A stretch of 56,809 nucleotides of DNA from Planctomycetaceae bacterium (GTDB taxonomy: Bacteria; Planctomycetota; Planctomycetia; Pirellulales; PNKZ01): NCBI GenBank assembly GCA_016793115.1, contig JAEUIN010000381.1, positions 1 through 56,809 of the forward strand. Reading direction: 5' to 3'. Both the position numbers and the translations under genes were made by a program. Below, in pieces: positions 26,906 through 35,690 of this stretch (positions within the stretch are counted from its first letter, which is position 1; each line of letters begins with the position of its first letter). The notes under the pieces were generated by a model. It saw only the letters and a program-made list of their open reading frames with translations. It was not told the origin of the DNA and searched no databases.

Positions 26906-28878
26906 TAACGTTATCGAAATCGATACTCTGGGCAGTTGTCGCGACGATCATCGCGGTTTCCTCGGCCGCGGCGGTCGAGACGGCTGCCGCGCCGGCCGAT
27001 CTTGCGTTTCGTGAAGAAGCCGCGTTTCGAGCGGCCGCCGAGAAGGCCGCGCCGTCGGTCGTGTCGATCGAAACGATCGGCGGACTTGACACCCTCGGCG
27101 AGGCGCCCGTCGGCACCGGCCCGAGCAGCGGTTTGATCGTCGGCTCGGACGGTTACATTATTTCCAGCACGGTCAATTTCGCTCATAAGCCGGCCTCGAT
27201 CGTCGTAAGTCTGGGCGACGGCAGGAAGCTGCCGGCCAAACTGGTGGCGCGCGATCACGTGCGTAAGCTCGTCTTGTTGAAGGTCGACGGCGTCAGTGGG
27301 CTTCCCGTGCCGACCGCGGCGCCGCAAGCTGAGTCCGTCGTCGGAGTGTGGGCGATTGCGGTAGGGCGCACCTACGAAGCGGCGCGTGCCAATCTTTCCG
27401 TCGGCATCGTCAGCGCGGTCCATCGCATTTGGGGAAAGGCATTGCAGACCGATGCCAAGATTTCTCCGGCCAACTACGGCGGTCCGCTCGTCGATATTCG
27501 CGGCCGCGTGATGGGCGTGCTGGTTCCGCTTTCGCCGAATGAAAACGAAGACATTTCCGGCGCCGAGTGGTACGACTCGGGGATCGGCTTCGCCGTCCCC
27601 CTTGAACACATTCAAAAAGTTTTGCCCCGGATGCAATCGGGGGAAGACCTCAAAGCCGGCCTGTTAGGCATTCGCTTTCGCGGCAAAAACGTTTACGCCG
27701 ATCCGCCTTTGCTGGCGCATGTCCGCGCGAATTCGCCCGCCTACACTGCCGGACTGCGCAACGGCGACCTTATAACCACGGTCGAAGGTAGGCCGGTGGA
27801 ACTTCAAGTCCAGGTCATGGAAGCGATCCAAAGTCGTTATGCGGGCGATGTGCTTCGAGTGACGATCGCTCGCGGCGACAACGAGAAGTTCGAGCGTGAA
27901 TTGAAGTTGGTCGACGAGTTGGAGCCGTATAGGCGGCCGTTCTTGGGCGTGTTACCGGAGCGAGTCGCCCGGTCAGGCAAGGAAGGAGTCGGCGTACGCT
28001 ACGTGTTCGAGAATTCGCCGGCGCGAGATCGAGGGATAACGATCGGCGAACGAATCACGGCGGTCGGCGAAACGAAAGTGACGTCGCGCGAGCAATTCAT
28101 CGGCGCGGTCGCCGATTCGCCGCCGGGCAAACCGATTCAGTTGACGATCCAGGGCGATGCAGGCGAGCGGCGCATCGAATTGCAGCCCGCCGCGCAGCCG
28201 GAAACCATTCCGGCAAGCTTCGATACGGCGAAGCCGGCCGCAGGATCGCCGCTGAAAAGCGAGGCGTTGCAAATCGCCGAGTACGGCAATGCGTGCGAAA
28301 TATACGTGCCGGACACTTACTCGGACGATATTCCGCACGGTGTGGTCATGTTGTTGCACCCGTCGGGCGGATTCGAGAAGTCGCGGTTGAAGACGCTTGT
28401 CGCCGCCTGGGCGCCATTTTGCCGACGCGATCGCCTGATCTTGGTCGTGCCCAAAGCCGCCGACAAAGAAGGTGAGTGGGCTCCGGATGATTTGACGTTT
28501 CTCAGCAAAGTGATCGATCGCGCTGCCGAGAATCGTAACGTCGACCCGCTGCGAATTGCCGTGATCGGCTACGAAGAGGGCGGCACGGCGGCCTGGCGCA
28601 CCGCGGCCGGTTTTCCCGAACGTGTCCGTTTGGTCGCCGTCGTCAACGGCGGCATCTCGGGTTCCGCGCCGGAAAACGAACCGGCGACTCCGCTTGATAT
28701 CTACTGGGCGTTCGAAAAAGGATTTCCGAATCTCGGACGATTGAAAGCGGCCGTCGAGCGTTTGCGAGAAGCGCATTTTCCGGTGATCGTCCGCGAGCTG
28801 CCGGCCGGCGGCGACGATCTTTCCGACGATCAACTCGACGAGTTGGCTCGCCGTATCGATATGCTCGACCGCATCTAG
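26902..28878 (+). CDS. HtrA-like pseudoprotease, two PDZ domains, fused to an alpha/beta-hydrolase-like domain
   Basis: 658 residues from GTG 26902, with a signal peptide. The trypsin-like domain (about 50-245) has lost the triad: His is V91 (GYIISSTVNF), Asp is K122 (DHVRKLVLLK) and Ser is Y192 (SPANYGGPL). Two PDZ domains follow, at about 255-335 and 345-430. Residues about 460-655 look like an esterase-type alpha/beta hydrolase (VVMLLHPSGGFEKSR; RIAVIGYEEGGTAAW), but the nucleophile elbow GxSxG reads GYEEG, with E558 at the Ser position. Both enzymatic modules thus seem inactive. The one-base gap to the next gene suggests coupling. Confidence 0.88.
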   Translation: MITLSKSILWAVVATIIAVSSAAAVETAAAPADLAFREEAAFRAAAEKAAPSVVSIETIGGLDTLGEAPVGTGPSSGLIVGSDGYIISSTVNFAHKPASIVVSLGDGRKLPAKLVARDHVRKLVLLKVDGVSGLPVPTAAPQAESVVGVWAIAVGRTYEAARANLSVGIVSAVHRIWGKALQTDAKISPANYGGPLVDIRGRVMGVLVPLSPNENEDISGAEWYDSGIGFAVPLEHIQKVLPRMQSGEDLKAGLLGIRFRGKNVYADPPLLAHVRANSPAYTAGLRNGDLITTVEGRPVELQVQVMEAIQSRYAGDVLRVTIARGDNEKFERELKLVDELEPYRRPFLGVLPERVARSGKEGVGVRYVFENSPARDRGITIGERITAVGETKVTSREQFIGAVADSPPGKPIQLTIQGDAGERRIELQPAAQPETIPASFDTAKPAAGSPLKSEALQIAEYGNACEIYVPDTYSDDIPHGVVMLLHPSGGFEKSRLKTLVAAWAPFCRRDRLILVVPKAADKEGEWAPDDLTFLSKVIDRAAENRNVDPLRIAVIGYEEGGTAAWRTAAGFPERVRLVAVVNGGISGSAPENEPATPLDIYWAFEKGFPNLGRLKAAVERLREAHFPVIVRELPAGGDDLSDDQLDELARRIDMLDRI

Positions 28879-28879
28879 C

Positions 28880-29257
28880 ATGAGCATGCGGCCTATGGCG
28901 ATTCACGATTGGCGGCGTACGATCCTCGGCATCATGGCCGTCGTCATGGCCTGCATCGCCGCATGGCTCAACTATTTTTCGCCGGAAGTCGGCGAGCGCT
29001 ATGCGGCTATCGCCGCCGGATCCTTGCGAATGACGCCGATTCTGGCGGTACTTTGGCTGGCCTTGCCCGAAAAGTTTAACGGTCCGAGGCTTTGGATCTT
29101 TGTCGGCGTGGCGGTTTGCGCCGTGGCGTTTTTGTTTCGGCCGGGGCGGGCCGGCGTGAAGTTCCTCGTGCCGATGCTGATCGGGCTTGCGGCGCTCGCG
29201 TTTCTACGCCGGATCACGGCCGCGCTGACAGGTGAGAGTTCGCGATCGAATCGCTAA
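28880..29257 (+). CDS. Small integral membrane protein
   Basis: 125 residues with about three to four hydrophobic segments (TILGIMAVVMACIAAWLNYF, LRMTPILAVLWLALP, LWIFVGVAVCAVAFLF, FLVPMLIGLAALAFL). No family recognised. It is the last gene of the plus-strand run and begins one base after the previous stop. Its TAA overlaps the stop of the convergent lipoprotein gene by two bases. Confidence 0.8.
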   Translation: MSMRPMAIHDWRRTILGIMAVVMACIAAWLNYFSPEVGERYAAIAAGSLRMTPILAVLWLALPEKFNGPRLWIFVGVAVCAVAFLFRPGRAGVKFLVPMLIGLAALAFLRRITAALTGESSRSNR

Positions 29258-30105
29258 CGCTGTTGTTCACGCTGCGGGCGGACGCTCGTCGCCGTGTAAG
29301 TGGGAAGCGAGACGCCGCCGCCGTCGTTGTCCATGCGGCCGTGCAGCGTGACCATGTCGCCGTTGCGAAAACCGCTGACCGGCGTATTCGGCGATAGGAC
29401 GACCATGCCGCCGAGGCGATCGGATCGCTCGCCCGGGGTGATATAACGCAGTAGCCAGCGACCGTCGGCGGGGGAGTATTCGAGCCGACCGTTGAGTTGC
29501 GAGTATGCGGCGTCGAAGCCGTAAGCTGGTTCCTGGCCCGGCAGAGTAACGACCCGGGCCTGCGCGGTGTCGACGCCGGCGGCCGTGCCTCCGGAGACGT
29601 AGCTTTGTTGAACAGCGCCTCCGCCCGAGGCGGTGCGTGGTTGGGCCGCTCTGCTTGAAACCGGCAGATCAAGAATGTCGACACCGCCCGACGCGGCTCC
29701 GGTAAAGAGTCCGGCGCGGCTCGGCGGCGCAGTTTGCGTCGAAGCGGAACGCGTCCCCGGCGGGGGCTCGACGATGCGGATCGATTGTCCCGATGAACCG
29801 ACTCCGCTCGACGGGGGCGCAGTCGTCGTCGACGAGTTCGTTCCAGTGAAGCGGGCGGGAGTCGATGAAGGCGATCCAGGCGTCGAGACGGCGGAAGCGT
29901 TATTCGGAGTGAAACCTCCGGGCGGCGTATAAACCGACGAGGAGGGCGGCGGCGCCATCGGCGGCACTCCCGTCGGAGCATGAATCGCGCCGGTGGGCGG
30001 CGGCGTCACCTTCGTGGTTCCGAGGAACGGATCGAGTTGAGCAGGCCGATTACGACAGCCGATCGCGCACGACAGCAGTAGCGCAAGAACGACAAAGCGA
30101 CCCAT
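29254..30105 (-). CDS. Putative lipoprotein, Pro/Ser/Thr-rich
   Basis: 283 residues from ATG 30105. The longer frame is rejected because only this start puts a signal at the N-terminus: FVVLALLLSCAIGC, ending in a lipobox-like AIGC. A flexible Pro/Thr/Ser/Gly-rich region (to about residue 175) is followed by a small beta-rich C-terminal domain (LEYSPADGRWLLRYI; GFRNGDMVTLHGRMDND) that resembles an OB-like fold. Function unknown. It is probably anchored to a membrane by lipid. The gene 201 bases upstream points the same way. Confidence 0.75.
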   Translation of the reverse strand: MGRFVVLALLLSCAIGCRNRPAQLDPFLGTTKVTPPPTGAIHAPTGVPPMAPPPSSSVYTPPGGFTPNNASAVSTPGSPSSTPARFTGTNSSTTTAPPSSGVGSSGQSIRIVEPPPGTRSASTQTAPPSRAGLFTGAASGGVDILDLPVSSRAAQPRTASGGGAVQQSYVSGGTAAGVDTAQARVVTLPGQEPAYGFDAAYSQLNGRLEYSPADGRWLLRYITPGERSDRLGGMVVLSPNTPVSGFRNGDMVTLHGRMDNDGGGVSLPTYTATSVRPQREQQR

Positions 30106-30306
30106 GAGCCCACTCCGCGGAAGCAAAACGCTCGGGTCGAACTCGGCGGGTGAAGTGAAAAAGTCGCCGGCCCGGCCCGAAAGAAGGGGCGGGTAGAATA
30201 GCAAAACCTACGGTTCGCTCCAGAGCGATTGGCGACGACGCGGCAACGATGGCTCACGCCGTGCGAACCATAAGGCAAGCGCTGCCGGCATCTGCCGGCG
30301 AACTCC

Positions 30307-30801
30307 TTAGCGCGATCCGGCGGCAGCGAAACCCGTCGGCGCATAGGGGTTCGCAATTCGCAGCGGCTTGACCGGCGACACCGCGGCCGAGCGATCGGCG
30401 CCCGGCTTAACAGTCGTACGCTTGTTGGGCAGCGACATAGGTTGACGCGTCGGAGGCGCGATCTTTGGAGCGGGCGTCCTCGCTTTCGGCGAATCGGTCG
30501 TAGGTGCTTGATCGTAATACGGATTGACGATGATTTCGGATTCCGTCGCGGCAATCTCGGGCGTCATCACGTACTCCGGATACGCGAACGGGCTGTAGCC
30601 GTAAGTACGCGGTACCGGGTAGCTGTAATACACCGGCGGATGCAGCGAAAAATATGGGAGACGATCCTGATCGTAGACGGAGTACACGTTGCGGGCATAC
30701 CAAGTGGGATAGCCTTGCCACCCCCACTGGGCCTGGGCACCGTCGGCCGAAAACCAAACTGAAAGAGTTGCGACTGCGGCGACGAGGAAGCTGCGGTTCA
30801 T
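30307..30801 (-). CDS. Secreted Tyr/Pro-rich protein
   Basis: 164 residues. A signal peptide (FLVAAVATLSVWFS, cleavage near AQAQW) is followed by an aromatic-rich stretch with many Tyr and Pro residues (YARNVYSVYDQDRLPYFSLH; PPVYYSYPVPRTYGYSPFAY) and a Lys/Pro/Thr-rich tail. I recall similar short Tyr/Pro-rich secreted proteins in planctomycetes but know no function. The aromatic segment is the more constrained-looking part. Confidence 0.75.
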   Translation of the reverse strand: MNRSFLVAAVATLSVWFSADGAQAQWGWQGYPTWYARNVYSVYDQDRLPYFSLHPPVYYSYPVPRTYGYSPFAYPEYVMTPEIAATESEIIVNPYYDQAPTTDSPKARTPAPKIAPPTRQPMSLPNKRTTVKPGADRSAAVSPVKPLRIANPYAPTGFAAAGSR

Positions 30802-30981
30802 GGTGGTTCGTCGAGCGGGATGAAAAGGCGACTGGTTCTCCGTTCCAAGCTAATCCAAACGAAATGCATCACAATCGACAACTTAGGCAAAAACGGTGTA
30901 AGCTGTGTAAGTTGGCGCGATTCGCGCGGCGATCGTCTCCGGCGGCAGAAAGTCGCAAGCTATTGCCATGCTTAATGTTGT

Positions 30982-32067
30982 GTGGAGCACGGTTCGTTGG
31001 CTGAAGCGATCGAACTGACGAATTGGTTAAGGCTCGAAGCCCAGCGACTAGGGTTCGCACTTTGCGGCGTCGCGCCGGCCATTGCGCCAAGCGGAAGTGC
31101 GAAATTGCGGGAGTGGCTTGCCGCCGGTTATGCCGGCACCATGCAATACTTGGCCGCTCGAGAAACGGCCTATTCTCATCCGCGACATGTCCTCGAAGGC
31201 GTTCGCAGCGTCGTTATGCTGGCGATGCCGTATCGGACGGCCGAACCGACACCGGTCGCGGCCGGCTTCGGTCGCGTTTCGCGCTATGCCTGGGGAGGAG
31301 ATTACCACGACCTGATTCATGATCGCTTGCACGAACTGGCCGATGCATTGCGGGAGCAAGTCCCGAAGGCCGCGGTTCGCGGCGTCGTCGACACAGCTCC
31401 GTTGCTGGAACGCGAATTCGCCCAAATCGCCGGCTTAGGTTGGATCGGAAAAAACACGTTGCTCTTGAACCGCCGCTGGGGAAGCTGGTTCTTCTTGGCC
31501 GCGTTGCTCACTGATGCGGAACTCAAGTTCGACGCCGACCACGAGACCGACCACTGCGGCACATGCACCGCTTGCCTTGATTCATGTCCGACCGACGCGT
31601 TCGTCGGGCCGTACATCCTGGACGCCCGGAAATGCTTGAGCTATACGACGATCGAATTGCGTGAAGCGATTCCTGCGGAGCTTAGGGCCGGCCAGGGAGA
31701 TTGGGTCTTCGGCTGCGACGTTTGCCAAGACGTTTGCCCTTGGAATTCCAAGGTGCCGACCGTAAATGAGCCGGCGTTTTACCCTCGCGCCGCCGAGAAC
31801 CCGCTCGACTTGATTTCGCTGTTCGACTTGGACGACGCGGCGTTCCGCGCACGCTTTCGCGATACGCCGCTATGGCGCAGCAAACGACGGGGAATACTCC
31901 GAAATGCGGCGATCGTACTCGGCAATCAGCGCGCCGCAAACGCGGAGGATGCGCTCAAGAAGGGGCTCGCCGACTCGGAACCGCTGGTGCGCGAAGCATG
32001 CTTGTGGGCGCTGGAGAAAATTCAATCCGCTTCGCACGACGTCGCTTCCGGCGATTCGTCGGGATGA
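30982..32067 (+). CDS. queG: Epoxyqueuosine reductase
   Basis: 361 residues. This cobalamin-dependent iron-sulfur enzyme reduces epoxyqueuosine to queuosine in tRNA. The proposed catalytic Asp is D138 (VVDTAPLLERE). Two 4Fe-4S clusters are bound by CGTCTACLDSCP (192-203) and CDVCQDVCPWN (245-255). A HEAT-like C-terminus (RGILRNAAIVLGNQR) is present as in the family. The start GTG 30982 lacks a clear Shine-Dalgarno; TTG 30997 is possible. The last 46 bases overlap the convergent dihydrouridine synthase gene, another tRNA-modification enzyme. Confidence 0.93.
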   Translation: MEHGSLAEAIELTNWLRLEAQRLGFALCGVAPAIAPSGSAKLREWLAAGYAGTMQYLAARETAYSHPRHVLEGVRSVVMLAMPYRTAEPTPVAAGFGRVSRYAWGGDYHDLIHDRLHELADALREQVPKAAVRGVVDTAPLLEREFAQIAGLGWIGKNTLLLNRRWGSWFFLAALLTDAELKFDADHETDHCGTCTACLDSCPTDAFVGPYILDARKCLSYTTIELREAIPAELRAGQGDWVFGCDVCQDVCPWNSKVPTVNEPAFYPRAAENPLDLISLFDLDDAAFRARFRDTPLWRSKRRGILRNAAIVLGNQRAANAEDALKKGLADSEPLVREACLWALEKIQSASHDVASGDSSG

Positions 32068-33128
32068 TCGGGCGGATAGCGGCCTGGAAGATCTTCCGCG
32101 TAATACTTCGCCAGCACTTCTTCGAGTTGCTCCGTGCGTGAGACGGCGATAAACGCGTTGCGAACCTCGAGAGCTTGCGGGTGGAGGCGCGAGTATTTGA
32201 TCCCGAACTTGCGCATTTGCCGGCCGAAATGATTCGAGCCGTAAATGCCTTCGGCGAGCCGATAGTGCTCGCGAATGATGTCGCGTTGTTCATACACGCT
32301 CGGCGGCGGCGGCAAGGGAAGTCCGGCGGCAAGAGCGCGGCATTGCCGGAAGATCCACGGGTTGCCGATGCAGCCGCGCGCCACCGTCACCCCGTCGACG
32401 CCCGTTTCGCGAATCATGTCGAGACAGGCTTGCGCCGTAAACAGATCGCCGCTGCCGAGCACGGTGCGCGTGCCGGCGTGGCGTTTGACCTCGCGGAGAA
32501 ACTCCCAGCGGCTCGGGCCGATGTAGCGCTGATGCACCGTGCGGCCGTGGACCGTGACGGCGGCGACGCCGCGCGCGAAGGCGCCGTCGAAGATGGTGAA
32601 GAAATTGTCGCGGCTCTGTCGCGTATCGTCGAGTCCGCGACGCATCTTCACGCTGACTGGAATGTGCGGCGGAACCGCTTCACGCACGCGCGATACGATT
32701 TCGAGCGCCGTTTCCGGCGTGCTTAAGAGGAATCCGCCGCGGCAGCGTCCCAACACTTTTTTCACCGGACAGCCGAAGTTGATGTCGACGACGTCGAATC
32801 CGGCCGCGACGAGTTCCGTGGCCGCCGCTGCGAATTCCGTCGGGTCGCTGCCCATCAACTGACCGGCGACGGGGTGTTCGCCGGGATCGACCTGCATGAA
32901 ACGCTTCTTGAGCTTCTTGCCGGCCGTGAGCACCGTTTGGTCGAGCACCACTTCGCACAGCGAGTACGATGCGCCGAGCTTGCGCGCGATGACTCGCATT
33001 GCCATGTCGCTATAGCCGCTGAGCGCGGCCTGCACGACGGGAAATCCGATTTGGACCGAACCGATCGCCAAGTGCGGCAGCGGTGGGGCGACGGCGGATG
33101 ACGTTTCGACGAGCGACATGAGAACCAT
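32022..33128 (-). CDS. tRNA-dihydrouridine synthase
   Basis: 368 residues, FMN-dependent Dus family. The substrate-binding motifs are clear: PVVQAALSGYSDMAMR near the N-terminus, the catalytic Cys in DINFGCPVKKVLGR, PVSVKMRRG for the conserved Lys and AVTVHGRTVHQRY for the conserved His. It reduces uridine in the tRNA D-loop. The length and the GCP motif resemble DusB, but I do not assign the subtype. It follows zwf on the same strand (98-base gap) and overlaps queG tail to tail. Confidence 0.9.
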   Translation of the reverse strand: MVLMSLVETSSAVAPPLPHLAIGSVQIGFPVVQAALSGYSDMAMRVIARKLGASYSLCEVVLDQTVLTAGKKLKKRFMQVDPGEHPVAGQLMGSDPTEFAAAATELVAAGFDVVDINFGCPVKKVLGRCRGGFLLSTPETALEIVSRVREAVPPHIPVSVKMRRGLDDTRQSRDNFFTIFDGAFARGVAAVTVHGRTVHQRYIGPSRWEFLREVKRHAGTRTVLGSGDLFTAQACLDMIRETGVDGVTVARGCIGNPWIFRQCRALAAGLPLPPPPSVYEQRDIIREHYRLAEGIYGSNHFGRQMRKFGIKYSRLHPQALEVRNAFIAVSRTEQLEEVLAKYYAEDLPGRYPPDHPDESPEATSCEAD

Positions 33129-33226
33129 TGTCGCGTTGCGGAAGATCGCCGGCTAGCCCAGCGAGCCAAGTGCGACTTTCCGCAAGCAGAGGAAGTTGCC
33201 AGCGGCAGCGGCGCTGCGCGAATCCG

Positions 33227-34702
33227 CTAGTCGTGCGCCGCCGATGATTTGAGCACCGGGCAGACGTCAAGCCAGTACCGATCGTCGTTCCCCATCCAGT
33301 AGAGGGCTTCGGTCGGGCCCCATTCGCCGACGTCGTACTCCGCCATCGGCGGCTGTTCGTGTTCTTGCCAAGCCTGCAAGATCGGATCGACGATACCCCA
33401 GGCGAGCTCCACTTCGTCGGCTCGCGCAAACAAGCTGGCGTCGCCTTGCATCACGTCGAGCAACAGCCGTTCGTAGCCGTCGGGCATGGTGCCGGCGAAT
33501 TGATTGTCGAAGCGGAAATCGAGGGTCGTCTGCCGCATCGCCATGCCGGCGTCGGGCACCTTAGTTTGAAAGTAGACCTGAATGCCTTCGGCCGGTTGGA
33601 TGTGAATGATCAGCCGATTGGCTTCCACCTTGCGATGCTTATGCTTTTCCTTGGCGAATAGCATATGCGGAGGATCGCGGAACTGGATGACGATTTGCGT
33701 CGTGCGGCAACTCATCGCCTTACCGCTGCGCAAATAAAACGGTACGCCTTGCCAGCGCCAATTGTCGACATGCAGTTTGGCGACCGCAAATGTCGGCGTT
33801 TGGCTGTCGGGTGCGACGCCGGGTTCCTGTTTGTATCCCTTGTACTGCCCGCGAATCGTATGCTTGGCGACTTCTTCCGGCGTCATCGGGCGGACGGATT
33901 GCAGCACTTTCACTTTTTCGTTGCGGACGTAATCGGCCTCGAAGCGCGACGGCGCTTCCATCGACGTGATCGTGAGCAACTGCAATAAGTGATTCTGGAA
34001 CATGTCGCGCACGACGCCTGCCGTGTCGTAGTATCCGGCGCGACGCCCCACCTTGACCTCTTCGGCCGCGGTGATCTGCACGTGGTCGATATAGTTTCGA
34101 TTCCAAAGCGGTTCGAAAATCGAATTGGCAAATCGCAGCACGAGAATGTTTTGAACCGTTTCCTTGCCGAGGTAATGGTCGATCCGGTAGACCTGGCGCT
34201 CTCTGAAGACTTTATGCACGTCTTCATTTAATTGAGTGGCCGATTCGAGGTCGGTGCCGAACGGCTTCTCGATGACGATTCGCCTAGCGCCGTCTTTCTC
34301 GTCGGCGAGGCCTGACTTACCGAGCCGCTCGACGGCTTCTGGGTAGAACTGAGGAGCCGTCGCTAGGTAATAGATCCTCGTCGTCGACTTGCCTTGCTCC
34401 AGTTCCTTCAACAGCCCGCAGAGTTGTTGAAAATCTTCGTCTTTGCCGAGGTCGCCGGGATGATAGAAGATCTTCTTCGCGAACTCTTCCCAGAGCTTCG
34501 GATCAAAATCTTTGCCGGCGAATTTCTGCGTAGTCTCGCTCAATTGGCCGCGCCAGGCGTCGTGCGAAAACTCCGTCCGTGAGAAGCCGACGATGTTCGT
34601 GTCGGCGGGGAGGCGTTTCTTCCGATACAGTTGGAAAAGCGCCGGAATGAGCTTGCGGCTCGTTAGATCGCCCGACGCACCGAAGATGATGATCGAAGGC
34701 AT
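33227..34702 (-). CDS. zwf: Glucose-6-phosphate 1-dehydrogenase
   Basis: 491 residues. NADP-binding GASGDL at 8-13 and the active-site signature RIDHYLGKE at 173-181 are intact; EKPFGTD is also present. It catalyses the first step of the oxidative pentose-phosphate pathway (glucose 6-phosphate to 6-phosphogluconolactone). With gnd 1 kb upstream on the same strand, the cluster covers steps one and three. A 6-phosphogluconolactonase is not seen here. Confidence 0.97.
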   Translation of the reverse strand: MPSIIIFGASGDLTSRKLIPALFQLYRKKRLPADTNIVGFSRTEFSHDAWRGQLSETTQKFAGKDFDPKLWEEFAKKIFYHPGDLGKDEDFQQLCGLLKELEQGKSTTRIYYLATAPQFYPEAVERLGKSGLADEKDGARRIVIEKPFGTDLESATQLNEDVHKVFRERQVYRIDHYLGKETVQNILVLRFANSIFEPLWNRNYIDHVQITAAEEVKVGRRAGYYDTAGVVRDMFQNHLLQLLTITSMEAPSRFEADYVRNEKVKVLQSVRPMTPEEVAKHTIRGQYKGYKQEPGVAPDSQTPTFAVAKLHVDNWRWQGVPFYLRSGKAMSCRTTQIVIQFRDPPHMLFAKEKHKHRKVEANRLIIHIQPAEGIQVYFQTKVPDAGMAMRQTTLDFRFDNQFAGTMPDGYERLLLDVMQGDASLFARADEVELAWGIVDPILQAWQEHEQPPMAEYDVGEWGPTEALYWMGNDDRYWLDVCPVLKSSAAHD

Positions 34703-34766
34703 GGCGACTCCTAAATGGTATCCGTTCTGGTGAGGTTGCCGCCTGAACCGCTTTAAACCGGAGCGA

Positions 34767-35552
34767 TTAGAAACGCATTCCGGTGAAACCGCCGTCGACG
34801 TAATAAGCCGCGCCGGTGATGAAGCTGCCCGCTTTCGGCGAAAGGAGGAGGAGCGTGCAGCCGAGCAATTCCTCAGGTTCCCCGAAGCGGGCCATCGGAG
34901 TCTGCTTCATGATGTTTTCCACCCGCGTCGCGTCGAGTATCTTGCGGTTTTGCTCGGCGGGAAAGAATCCGGGGCAGATGGCGTTAACGCGGACGCCGGA
35001 CGGGGCAAATTCGCGGGCGACGTTCTGCGTGAGATTGATCACGGCCGCCTTTGAGGCCGAGTAGGCGAACACGCGCGAGAGCGGCAGATGCGAAGTGACG
35101 CTGCCGAAATTTAGGATCGCCCCGGATCCTTGAGCCACGAGGTGCTTGCCGAAGATTTGGCAACCGAGATGGGTGCCGGTCAGATTGATCTTCAGCACGC
35201 GTTCCCAATCTTCATCTTTGTAGTCGGCGTAGCTGCTCGCGGCATTCACTCCGGCGCCGTTCACGAGAAAGTCGACGCGGCCGAATTGCTTGAGCGTCGC
35301 CGCCAAGAGTTCGTCCCAAGAACCGCGATCGCCGACGCTGATCGGCAAAAACACCGCCTTGCCGCCGGCGTCTTCAATCACCTTGGCCCGTTTTTCGCCC
35401 CGCTCCCGGTCCTGCCCGGCTACGACGACGGCCGCACCAGCCTTGGCGATGCCTTCGGCCAAAGCACCGCAGAGCACTCCGGTGCCGCCGGTGACGACGG
35501 CGACTCGGCCGTCGAGCGAAAACAAATCGTGCAGATATTTTTCGGAAGTCAT
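34767..35552 (-). CDS. Short-chain dehydrogenase/reductase (possibly D-mannonate oxidoreductase type)
   Basis: 261 residues from ATG 35552; the longer frame adds 16 residues before the usual SDR N-terminus. The cofactor motif VTGGTGVLCGALAEG replaces the standard TGxxxGxG with a close variant. The active-site Tyr/Lys is in FAYSASKAAV, Ser in NFGSVTS, and NNAG reads NGAGVN. PGFFPAEQNRK resembles SDR-type D-mannonate oxidoreductases and gluconate dehydrogenases. It lies between zwf and gnd, so a sugar-acid substrate feeding 6-phosphogluconate is plausible, but this is inference. Confidence 0.85.
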   Translation of the reverse strand: MTSEKYLHDLFSLDGRVAVVTGGTGVLCGALAEGIAKAGAAVVVAGQDRERGEKRAKVIEDAGGKAVFLPISVGDRGSWDELLAATLKQFGRVDFLVNGAGVNAASSYADYKDEDWERVLKINLTGTHLGCQIFGKHLVAQGSGAILNFGSVTSHLPLSRVFAYSASKAAVINLTQNVAREFAPSGVRVNAICPGFFPAEQNRKILDATRVENIMKQTPMARFGEPEELLGCTLLLLSPKAGSFITGAAYYVDGGFTGMRF

Positions 35553-35690
35553 GGACGACGCCAACCTGAAGTTACCAATTAGGGGACCGCGGATCCACAC
35601 GGAGCGACGCAGACGAGGCAGATCGAGTCGGGACGTCGATGAGCCTGCGCGAAGACCTGCGTCTTCTGCGGTTACGATCGCCGCAAGTTG

